DNA of 64,000 bases from Erythrobacter rubeus (lineage in GTDB: Bacteria > Pseudomonadota > Alphaproteobacteria > Sphingomonadales > Sphingomonadaceae), in contig NZ_JACXLC010000001.1 of NCBI RefSeq assembly GCF_014705715.1, positions 1,222,457 through 1,286,456 of the forward strand. The letters are read 5' to 3'. Below are positions 56,984 through 64,000 of this stretch, piece after piece. The stretch's first letter is position 1. The number at the start of each line of letters is the position of its first letter. Below the pieces are notes generated by a model, which saw nothing but the letters and a program-made list of their open reading frames with translations, ran no database searches and was not told where the DNA came from. The position numbers were made by a program, and so were the translations under genes.

Positions 56984-57724
56984 CTAGCCGATTTTGGCGG
57001 CAGCCAGGAAGCGTTCACGACTTTGCGAAGCCTGTTGCTGCACTTCTTCCAGCGCCTTTCGCTCTGTCGCCTCAAGCATGTTTTCAAGCAGCCGATGGAA
57101 ATGCTCCCGCATGGCCGCACGTGCACCTGCGGGGTCACGCGCCTTGAGGGCATCGAACACTGCGCGGTGCTCTTCCGTACGGGACTCCGCATCATGGATG
57201 CATACTGCCTGATATGTCGCTTTCACTTCGGGTATCTCTTCCCGCATGCGCCAAAGCGACTGGATCGTATGCACCATCGCCGCGTTGTTCGACGACTCAG
57301 CAATCGTGAGGTGAAATTGCTCGTCGGCCTCATCAGCCTCTTCAGGCGTGCCGGTTCGCATGCGTTCGACGAGAATTTCGAGCCGAGCGATCGCTTCATC
57401 CGAGATGTGGTGAGCCGCGAGTGCCGCGGATTCAGACTCTACAAGCAGGCGCGCCTCGGTAACTTCGAAAGCGCTTGCGCTTGGGAGCGCGTCGCCCACC
57501 AATGGCTTGTTTTCGCTTACATACACACCGGAGCCCGTCTTGATTTCCAGACGGCCAACGGCTTGCAAGGCGATTTCAGCTTCGCGGATTGTAACCCGGC
57601 TGACACCTAGCTTTTCAGCAAGCTCGCGCTCCCCCGGCAATCTTGTCCCGGGAGGGTAAGCGCCTTCGTCGATCAGTTGAGCGATCTGCTCGGCCACCGA
57701 TTGAAAAAGTCGCTTACTGTTCAT
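56984..57724 (-). CDS. GntR-family regulator, FCD type
   Basis: This 246-residue regulator has a winged HTH (about 8-70; GTRLPGERELAEKLGVSRVT) and an all-helical FCD ligand domain. The metal-binding set of FCD proteins is visible: D134, H138, H186 and H208. UxuR, ExuR and alginate regulators of this group respond to uronates, so a pathway intermediate such as KDG or DEH is the likely ligand. It lies between the receptor and PL6 genes and probably represses the locus, including itself. Confidence 0.92.
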   Translation of the reverse strand: MNSKRLFQSVAEQIAQLIDEGAYPPGTRLPGERELAEKLGVSRVTIREAEIALQAVGRLEIKTGSGVYVSENKPLVGDALPSASAFEVTEARLLVESESAALAAHHISDEAIARLEILVERMRTGTPEEADEADEQFHLTIAESSNNAAMVHTIQSLWRMREEIPEVKATYQAVCIHDAESRTEEHRAVFDALKARDPAGARAAMREHFHRLLENMLEATERKALEEVQQQASQSRERFLAAAKIG

Positions 57725-57763
57725 CTTGGATCGCGCTCCAGATTGGGGGTGATGATCGGTCCT

Positions 57764-57775
57764 ATACCAATTTTC
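57764..57775 (-). promoter_or_regulatory. Candidate operator of the GntR gene
   Basis: TATACCAATTTT (plus strand) contains the UxuR/ExuR half-site ATTGGTAT in inverse orientation, about 40 bases upstream of the gntR start codon. A TTGTCT hexamer lies beside it on the minus strand, so it is well placed for autoregulation. Confidence 0.6.
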
Positions 57776-57806
57776 CTAGACAATTGAACTCTTCAATCCG
57801 CGATCC

Positions 57807-57848
57807 TGCCAGCCGCCGCCGATGCCCCCAATGGCGACGGCTGGCAGA
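57807..57848 (-). terminator. Hairpin between receptor and regulator genes
   Basis: CTGCCAGCCG and CGGCTGGCAG form a perfect 10-bp stem with a 22-base loop, 20 bases after the receptor stop. There is no T-run. It may be a weak terminator or an mRNA-stabilising 3' end that lets receptor and regulator be expressed at different levels. Confidence 0.5.
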
Positions 57849-57868
57849 TCGCCGGTGAGCTGCCCTCT

Positions 57869-60800
57869 TTAGAAACGCAGCGTCGCGCCGAACGTGAGCC
57901 GACGATCAGGAAGCCCCTGGAAACACAGCAAAGCACCATCGTTGACGCAGAATTGGCTGATGTCCGACTTGGTAAGGTTCACACCTTCTACACCGACGCT
58001 CAGATAGTCCGTTACATCGTAAACGACGCTCGCGTTCAACTGACCCCGAGAGTCGGTGACGACCGGGAAGCCGAGTGTTGAGTTGAGCGACGCGCCGCCC
58101 GCCGTATCGAGTGTGCGGAACGCGTCGCGCCAGGTGTAACGGGCACGAGCCGAGAGGCCGTATTTCTCGTAGTAGAGAGTGACGTTGTAGGCATTCTCCG
58201 AGAAATCGAGCAGTCCCTGAACGGCTTCGACCGGATCGGGAACATTTGGATTAATGGCCTCGAAAATCTGCTGGCCACGACCCGATGCGGTCTGGGTTGC
58301 CTCGCCTCCACCGAAGTCCTGCCACGTATAGTTAGCAATGATGCCGAAGCCCGAGGCAAATCCCAGCGCATCCTCGAATTGAGAGAGGTCGTACTGGAAA
58401 GAAAACTCAATGCCGGTTTGCGTGGTGTTGGCAGAATCGTTGACGATCGTTTCAAGTGGCACACAAAGACCGTTGCCCTGATCCGCGTCGGACGCGAGAA
58501 CATTACGGTCAGGCACGGGGTTGAAGATACCACCACCTTCGCAAGGAGGAGTAATGTCGCGGAAGCCGGTTACCGGATCTTCGAACGCATCCTCGACCTG
58601 CGTCACGAACAGGTTGGTGCGGTCCTTGTGGAAGAAACCGATGCTGATCAGTGACGACGGCGCGAAGTACCACTCAAGCGAGGCATCGTAGGATTGGACC
58701 GTCTCTGGTGCGAGGTTTGGATTACCGAGTTCTACGGCATTGTTCGGCCCCGTTGGGAACGACACTGATAGCGACAAATCGTCGAAATCGGGACGGTTGA
58801 TGTCTTCGGTGAAACTAGTACGAAGAAACAGATCGTCGGCCAGCTCCGCGACCACATTGATACGCGGCATAAACTCACTGTAGCTGCCGCTAGCGGCAAC
58901 CGGCGAGGCAACGCCGTTAGCGATTTCGTTGCCGAACGAGTCGACACTAGTGTCCACCCAGCGGAAACCGATATTCCCGCGAACTGGGCCAGCCTCGAAA
59001 TTGGCCTGCGCATAAAGCGCATGCGTCTCTTCTTCGATCCGGAAAGAGGCTCCGAGGTTTCCTGCTGCATTGGGATCGATATCGGCCAGGAGACGCCCGC
59101 CATCGGCAATCGCAGCCTGCCCGCCTGGCGTCGCATCCAGCGCAGCTTGAAGGGCAGCGATCACGTTATCCCGATCGGAAAATGCCTGGTCGGGATCGAT
59201 CACCACAAAGTTACGGAATGCCAGGGCCCGCCCATCAGCCTCATCGAAATTGTCCGGTCCGGGAACAATCAAACCCGCCAGCACTGAGCCGCTGGGGCTG
59301 TTTGCTATCGCGCCAGTGCCGAAGGTGGATCGGAGCTGAGTAAATTCCGTGGAAGTATCGTTGTAACGATAGCCTGCGTCGACCGAAGTGATGAAGCCCA
59401 GCACACCATCAAGATCGAGCGTGGTATCAATGCGGAAGGCATCCTCCTCGTTTTCGGTCATGTTGTTGCTGTTAGTAACAGCGTCAAGCACCGTATTGCT
59501 GGGATCAAGCAGCTGCTCGACCGTAGGCGCAAACGGCGAGTCGAAATCGAGGCCGAAAGTCAGCGCACCACCACGCAGATCGTAAATGAACGGAACGCTG
59601 TTATCGTTACTGGTACCATCCAGCGGCGTCAGCGGGTTTGGATTAATGAAGTTGAGCGTGGTGCTCAAATTCGGGTTGGCGGTGTCCGAAGTGGAGCGCG
59701 AGACCTCAATTTGCGTCGTCAGACGACCGGTCGTAAATTCTGTGCCCAACCGATACAGCTCGGTCTCGGTAACACGTGCGCCTGTATCACTGGAGAAACG
59801 AAGGTTCGGGTCATCGTCGTCCTGAGCAAGATTCGGCTGGATGGTGCCAAACAGAGCAGCCTCAATGCTGCCAAGATCAAGGCCGTCCAGGGATCCGAAA
59901 GTGATCGTCTCAAAGCCATCCGGCACATTGACGGTATCGACAGCGCTGACGCCGGAGCCTTGAACACGCGAACTGTCCTGGCGACGCTCCTGATCCTTGT
60001 AGATCACGTCTGCAAAGAACTTCAGGTTGTCGCTTGGTGCCCACTCGAGCGTACCCGCTATGTTGATTGTTTCGAATTCGAAGTTTTCCAGTTCCTGGTT
60101 GAGGAACTGGATGTTCAGAAATGGAAAGTCGGGGCCCGGAGCACCTGCTGCGGTTACGGCTTGGCCAGCGCCGATCAGGTTGTCGCGGTCTACACGCGGC
60201 CGGAAAGAGGTGCCCTCCTGCTCGGTATAGCTCCCGCTGATAACGAAGCCGATTTCCCCGTCACCTGCCTCCCATACATTGCCGAAGTTAGCGGAGAGGC
60301 GAGGCTTCACACTGTCTGATAGCTCGCTGTATTCACCTTGGGCGCGAAACGAGAAGAGCCGGTCGGTAAGTTCGAGCGGTCGGATTGTGCGAAGATTTAC
60401 GGTTCCACCAACCGAACCTTCGATGTTTGCCGCTGTCGGAGCCTTAATTACCTCGACCGCACCGATGATCGCCGAATTGACATCTTCGAAATTAAGTCCG
60501 CCGCGGCCCGTTCCGGTGGCAACGGTCTTAACGCCGTTGATGAGCACCAGGTTGTCGTTTGTGCCGCGAATTTGGACTCCGGTACCAATACCGGCCGTTC
60601 GGGTGATCTGAACCCCGGTGACGTTCTCAAGTACCTCAGCGAGGTTCTGGTCTGGAAGCTTGCCGATATCCTCAGCCTGAATGACCTCGATCAGGCTATC
60701 GGCATTGCGCTTCTCGTTCAGTGCGCTTTGTAGCGAGCCACGAATGCCTGTGACCATAATCACGTTATCTTGATCGTCATCGACAATGGACGCATCCGCG

Positions 60801-60919
60801 TCATTGTCCTGAGCCAAAGCAGCCCCCGGCACCAATCCAATTGCCGAGCCAGCCAGTATGCCAGCGATAAACCGCTGCTTGCGTGCAGAAACGCACGACG
60901 GCGCGAGCCGAATCCCCAT
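57869..60919 (-). CDS. TonB-dependent receptor for alginate oligosaccharides
   Basis: This 1016-residue outer-membrane receptor has a signal peptide (cut after GAALA) and a TonB box region (DNVIMVTGIRGSL). A plug domain follows (LIEVIQAEDIGKLPDQNLAE, GVQIRGTNDNLVLINGV), then a beta barrel ending in RLTFGATLRF. It belongs to the Xanthomonas/Caulobacter receptor class used for complex glycans. Since it neighbours the alginate regulator and lyases, alginate oligomers are the likely cargo. ATG 60919 is preceded by GGGAGAGGG; the longer frame to 60985 includes the promoter. Confidence 0.93.
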   Translation of the reverse strand: MGIRLAPSCVSARKQRFIAGILAGSAIGLVPGAALAQDNDADASIVDDDQDNVIMVTGIRGSLQSALNEKRNADSLIEVIQAEDIGKLPDQNLAEVLENVTGVQITRTAGIGTGVQIRGTNDNLVLINGVKTVATGTGRGGLNFEDVNSAIIGAVEVIKAPTAANIEGSVGGTVNLRTIRPLELTDRLFSFRAQGEYSELSDSVKPRLSANFGNVWEAGDGEIGFVISGSYTEQEGTSFRPRVDRDNLIGAGQAVTAAGAPGPDFPFLNIQFLNQELENFEFETINIAGTLEWAPSDNLKFFADVIYKDQERRQDSSRVQGSGVSAVDTVNVPDGFETITFGSLDGLDLGSIEAALFGTIQPNLAQDDDDPNLRFSSDTGARVTETELYRLGTEFTTGRLTTQIEVSRSTSDTANPNLSTTLNFINPNPLTPLDGTSNDNSVPFIYDLRGGALTFGLDFDSPFAPTVEQLLDPSNTVLDAVTNSNNMTENEEDAFRIDTTLDLDGVLGFITSVDAGYRYNDTSTEFTQLRSTFGTGAIANSPSGSVLAGLIVPGPDNFDEADGRALAFRNFVVIDPDQAFSDRDNVIAALQAALDATPGGQAAIADGGRLLADIDPNAAGNLGASFRIEEETHALYAQANFEAGPVRGNIGFRWVDTSVDSFGNEIANGVASPVAASGSYSEFMPRINVVAELADDLFLRTSFTEDINRPDFDDLSLSVSFPTGPNNAVELGNPNLAPETVQSYDASLEWYFAPSSLISIGFFHKDRTNLFVTQVEDAFEDPVTGFRDITPPCEGGGIFNPVPDRNVLASDADQGNGLCVPLETIVNDSANTTQTGIEFSFQYDLSQFEDALGFASGFGIIANYTWQDFGGGEATQTASGRGQQIFEAINPNVPDPVEAVQGLLDFSENAYNVTLYYEKYGLSARARYTWRDAFRTLDTAGGASLNSTLGFPVVTDSRGQLNASVVYDVTDYLSVGVEGVNLTKSDISQFCVNDGALLCFQGLPDRRLTFGATLRF

Positions 60920-60957
60920 TATCCCTCTCCCATGTGATTCTTTAGTTATTGGGCCAG

Positions 60958-61026
60958 ACGATAGATTGGCATAAATTATTGTCAACCCAAGCTACAGACC
61001 TATGTTGAAAACTTTGTCATACCAAT
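60958..61026 (-). promoter_or_regulatory. Receptor promoter with UxuR-like half-sites
   Basis: Minus-strand TTGACA (60985-60980) and TATCGT (60963-60958) are 16 bases apart. ATGCCAAT (60972-60965) sits between the two boxes and ATTGGTAT (61026-61019) lies upstream. The -35 flank (TTGACAATAA) is identical to that of the PL6 promoter. Confidence 0.7.
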
Positions 61027-61607
61027 TTGCAAACCCGTCGATGCCAGTTTGGGGCCCATCGTGTGTTCGGCAGGTGGGAAGAGCCGGAGCTGCAAAAGTT
61101 CAGATGTAGACACGGTACCGGCTGACGATCCTTCTCGCGCAGCGGTTGGGTGTAGAACAGCGGATGCAAATTCCTTTTGGTCCATGGTTGAGCGATGGGG
61201 CTGGACAACATTTAGCTGCTCAGGGGCAGCGCTGCGCAAGATTGAGAAGCCCCGTAATGCCCCAACGGGCCATTCCATCGATCAGCTTTAGAGTCACCCG
61301 TGCTTTGAATTAAGAGACAGATGAATCGGCGTCAGCATCTGAGGAAGAGTGTGCCAAGGATACACAGTCGCGCCCCACGACAACTTTTTGGACATTACCG
61401 GACGTCCGCAATGAAGTCCGGAAGCCGGATGGCAGCTTTCCGCTTCAAGACCCCCGGTAGCGGACTGACCGCAATCGGCCCAAACGCGGTAACGTGACGT
61501 AGCCGTGCAACACCGGTCAATCGGGCTGTCGATGCGCGTGGCACCAGAAAGATCGCTTCTCGATCACGTGACCTACCAGTGCGCCCTGAGCGGTCTCGAA
61601 GCGTTGC
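61027..61607. other. Gene-free stretch upstream of the receptor
   Basis: About 580 bases without a supported gene. Short open frames (for example minus 61000-61278) overlap the promoter and show no domain. This is the upstream boundary of the alginate locus. Confidence 0.55.
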
Positions 61608-62030
61608 TCATTCGGAACGAAAACGTCCCATGACCACGGCGGCGATCGTAAGAAGCAAGATTGCTGCAGCTTCATAGAGGACATTCTCTGGGGCCATGTC
61701 CTTTCCTTGCAACACGATCAGGCGAGCGATCGCTGTAATTGCGATAAAGATCGGGAAGACGAAGAAGAGCCCCTTGCCGGTGTAAAACACCGCAATCATC
61801 CCCACCACTTCTGTGTAGAGAAACATTAGGAGCAGGTCTGCGAGTTCAATTGTCCCACGCTCGATTACCGTCGAGACTTCGACGCCAACCGCTGCCAGCG
61901 TCATGATCATCGTGATGATAAGCAGAAACCTCTCAACCAGTTTGAAGAGCTTTGACGCGTAGCCGTTCTCGTCAGAGCTATTGACCTTCGGGGTATCGGT
62001 CGATGTGGTGTTTGGCGTGGGCTGGTTCAT
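61608..62030 (-). CDS. PsiE-family membrane protein
   Basis: This 140-residue protein has a polar N-terminus (about 30 residues) and four hydrophobic helices. The PsiE pattern is seen in ERFLLIITMIMTLAAVGVEV, ELADLLLMFLYTEVVGMI and FPIFIAITAIARLIVLQGKD. PsiE was found as a phosphate-starvation-induced gene in E. coli; its function is unclear. The ATG at 62030 fits the family; the longer frame to 62099 adds unrelated residues. Confidence 0.8.
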   Translation of the reverse strand: MNQPTPNTTSTDTPKVNSSDENGYASKLFKLVERFLLIITMIMTLAAVGVEVSTVIERGTIELADLLLMFLYTEVVGMIAVFYTGKGLFFVFPIFIAITAIARLIVLQGKDMAPENVLYEAAAILLLTIAAVVMGRFRSE

Positions 62031-62184
62031 CGTTGCATGATAGCATGGTCCAGAGCTCCAGCGCGAATAGGCTCTGCTTTTGGAGCGCTGCCAACGCACG
62101 TCGTGAGCCTAGATAAGTCATGCACCATAACTGCGAAAGAAAACCATCATAGGCCTGATCGTCTTCATCTGTTATGACACGCGC

Positions 62185-62526
62185 ATGAGAGGGACAGAAG
62201 GACTTCCGGCGAAGAGTCATTTCGATGAGCTGATGGAGCACACCACGTCGCTTCAGCAGCGCGCTTCCATAGCTCTTGACCATGGCGATTATTATCTTGC
62301 TACGATGCTGATCGAAGATGCCGAGCTATTGGCTGACGATATAACCCAGCTTGTCGACGACGTTGAGCATCATCAAATGCGGGAGATGCTCCGAGTGATG
62401 GGTAATCGGGAAGCCGAAATCCACGCCCGGCATATCAAACCACGATGCAATGCCAAGACGATCAAGCGGATGGGTATCGGGATTGGAGCCAGCCTGGCAC
62501 TCGGCGGAGCTTTAATCGAAATCTAG
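62185..62526 (+). CDS. Hypothetical protein, helical
   Basis: I do not recognise this 113-residue protein. It has a charged, predicted helical body rich in Asp, Glu and His ([20 protein letters not shown]), a basic segment ([12 protein letters not shown]), and a short hydrophobic C-terminal stretch ([15 protein letters not shown]) that could touch the membrane. It is divergent from the PsiE-like gene, 154 bases away. Coding status is moderate. Confidence 0.5.
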   Translation: MRGTEGLPAKSHFDELMEHTTSLQQRASIALDHGDYYLATMLIEDAELLADDITQLVDDVEHHQMREMLRVMGNREAEIHARHIKPRCNAKTIKRMGIGIGASLALGGALIEI

Positions 62527-62671
62527 TGGCACATTGCATGCAGCCTTCGTAACTGCGGCTCCGTAACGCTCGGCCTGGCATGAATCCGAATGACCGCTCC
62601 TGGCGATTGTCGACCGAAACCAGACAATCTCCTTCCGGCCCAAAACTTCAGCGAATGCTCAAGGATCGAGA

Positions 62672-63421
62672 ATGAGATGGAAAGGTCAGGCCGCTGGGCG
62701 AGTCCGTTTCACGATACAGACAGCCCTCCAATCCGATGATATGCCTCTCTTCATGCGACACCAATATCTGGAGCGCGGCGCGCAACCAAGACATCGGCAT
62801 GAGATCGGTTATGCAGCTTTCGTTTTGTCGGGAACATATGAGGAGATTGGTGATACCGGCCGCTGGCAAGCTCAAGAGGGTGACGTCGTGTACCACTCCG
62901 CATTTGAAGCGCATCGCAATCTAATTTCGTCCGAATGCGCCATTATAAACATCGACATTCCGCAGTATCTCGCACTTCCGGCTGTTTTCAAGATCAACAG
63001 ACCCGACGAACTTTTGAAGGCGGCGGCCAGCGACGGCGAAGCGATTGCGCGCCATCTCATTCCTAGCGAGATCAATCAGCCACTTATCACAGACTGGCCG
63101 GATTTACTGGCCCATGACCTGCTCAATGCACCGGTCCATTTGGGGGGCTGGGCCGAGAAAGCCGGCCTAAGGCTCGAAACGGTAAGCCGCGGGTTTCGCA
63201 GGGTGTATGGTACGACACCAGCTCGTTATCGGCGCGAGGCGCAAACACGCTCTGCGTTGCGTATCATCTTGAACGGTCACGAGAGCCTGGCAGACATAGC
63301 CTATCTGACCGGCTTTTCGGATCAGGCTCATATGTCTCGCGCCGTTACCGCGCTTACCGGACGCACGCCGGGCAAATGGCGGAAAATCAAAACCGTTCAA
63401 GATCGTCTTTCTGCAGCATAG
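62672..63421 (+). CDS. AraC-family transcriptional regulator
   Basis: This 249-residue regulator has a cupin-like N-terminal sensor (RHRHEIGYAAFVLSGTYEE) and a C-terminal double HTH. The second HTH shows the AraC signature SLADIAYLTGFSDQAHMSRA followed by LTGRTPGKW. AAGGAT lies five bases before the ATG at 62672. The ligand and targets are unknown; its divergent or downstream neighbours include an unrecognised gene cut by the window end. Confidence 0.9.
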   Translation: MRWKGQAAGRVRFTIQTALQSDDMPLFMRHQYLERGAQPRHRHEIGYAAFVLSGTYEEIGDTGRWQAQEGDVVYHSAFEAHRNLISSECAIINIDIPQYLALPAVFKINRPDELLKAAASDGEAIARHLIPSEINQPLITDWPDLLAHDLLNAPVHLGGWAEKAGLRLETVSRGFRRVYGTTPARYRREAQTRSALRIILNGHESLADIAYLTGFSDQAHMSRAVTALTGRTPGKWRKIKTVQDRLSAA

Positions 63422-63464
63422 CTAGATCACCTCATCTCGGCAGATCAAAGGTGAGTGCTGTATC

Positions 63465-64000
63465 GTGATCTATTCGTTCGACTGGGCTGTGCCCGCAACA
63501 CTGCTGCTTGGTCTCCAAACAGCACCACATGACGAAACAAGTATGGAGGCAGAGCGCGCTTTGTCGAGCGCGCGAGGGGCCATCCTTCGCGCCGATGGCG
63601 GCGAGGCAATTCGAATTCTCTCCGGCCTAGAGCTAGAGGATCTATCCGCAGATGATCAGGCTTTCGCAACATGTGCGCTCGACAAACTCAAATCGCGCAA
63701 TCCATCGTCATTCCCACCTGAAGTAGCAAGTCCACTCGTTCGCTCACTTCTTGCCGACTATCGTGCATACTGGAAGAACAGCCTAAATCACGCGATGCCC
63801 ATAGATGACGCACAGGAGCGCCTGATTGAAAGTGTTTCTCGCACACTCAAGCAGACGCCTCCGGATGATATCGCAATGCTTGAAGAAGCTATCGCAGCGC
63901 ACTTGGCTGCCGAAGGGTTTCACTCTCTCCAAGGAAAAACGGGCAAGCTGCGTGAGCTGATGATTTGGCGCTCCCAAGCGGAACGGACCCACACCGTCGA
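63465..64000 (+). CDS. Unknown protein, 3' end outside window
   Basis: An uninterrupted frame runs from a GTG at 63465 to the window end (at least 178 residues) on the plus strand. A GGTGAG sequence is ten bases upstream. The product is helical and hydrophilic after a short hydrophobic beginning (SFDWAVPATLLLGLQ), with repeated acidic helices that might be TPR-like (ERALSSARGAILRADGGEAI). I recognise no family. An in-frame ATG at 63544 is another possible start. The shadow frames on the minus strand are less convincing. Confidence 0.55.
   Translation, partial: MIYSFDWAVPATLLLGLQTAPHDETSMEAERALSSARGAILRADGGEAIRILSGLELEDLSADDQAFATCALDKLKSRNPSSFPPEVASPLVRSLLADYRAYWKNSLNHAMPIDDAQERLIESVSRTLKQTPPDDIAMLEEAIAAHLAAEGFHSLQGKTGKLRELMIWRSQAERTHTV

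Overview
This window looks like a chromosomal segment of a GC-rich alphaproteobacterium. The style of the proteins and the gene set (tandem GumN/TraB genes, a large TonB-dependent receptor of the Xanthomonas/Caulobacter type, ICE-type AlpA protein, pth/rplY/ychF cluster, MerR next to an acyl-CoA dehydrogenase) suggest Sphingomonadales, probably a marine Erythrobacter-like lineage. That assignment is inference from pattern recognition, not from a search. Coding density is high and most genes are housekeeping.

Layout. 1-12.7 kb: 3' part of parE, a small membrane protein, a hydrolase-OsmC fusion, a MoxR ATPase and its VWA partner (separated by a GFA-type protein and a soluble chemotaxis receptor), a NamZ-like protein coupled to an Asp/Asn-hydroxylase-like protein, tspO, a DOMON-like protein, tyrS and a PilZ protein. 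12.7-20.7 kb: MFS transporter, cysK, a second hydroxylase-like gene, a bidirectional terminator, an acyl-CoA dehydrogenase with its MerR regulator, hisI, comF and a divergent methyltransferase-like gene. 20.7-27 kb: the glyQ-glyS-ppdK run on the minus strand; glyS carries an in-frame palindromic repeat. 27-28 kb: a small cassette with a strong promoter, two very short ORFs, an XRE regulator and a four-helix membrane protein. 28-35 kb: tandem TraB/GumN genes, rplY, pth, a [2Fe-2S]-type protein, a Tat-targeted SDR, ychF and a DUF1206 protein. 35-44 kb: a membrane protein, mutL, and the compact mreBCD-mrdA-rodA cell-shape operon.

44-48.3 kb is an accessory-looking stretch: a LuxR-type regulator without a LuxI partner, a winged-helix protein, tRNA-Lys(CTT), a fused nucleotidyltransferase-HEPN protein, and an AlpA/excisionase-like protein in otherwise gene-poor DNA.

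48.3-61 kb is a complete alginate utilisation locus, all on the minus strand: TonB-dependent receptor, FCD-type GntR regulator, PL6 and PL17 alginate lyases, KdgF, MFS uptake protein, DEH reductase, KDPG aldolase and KDG kinase. Oligomers would enter through the receptor, be cut by the two exported lyases, cross the inner membrane through the MFS protein, be linearised by KdgF, reduced to KDG, phosphorylated and split to pyruvate and glyceraldehyde 3-phosphate. Half-sites matching the UxuR/ExuR operator core occur in front of the receptor gene, the regulator gene and the lyase operon. This suggests one regulator controls three transcripts.

61-64 kb: a PsiE-like membrane protein, an unknown small protein, an AraC regulator and an unknown protein cut by the window end. 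I saw no CRISPR array, rRNA or intact transposase gene.
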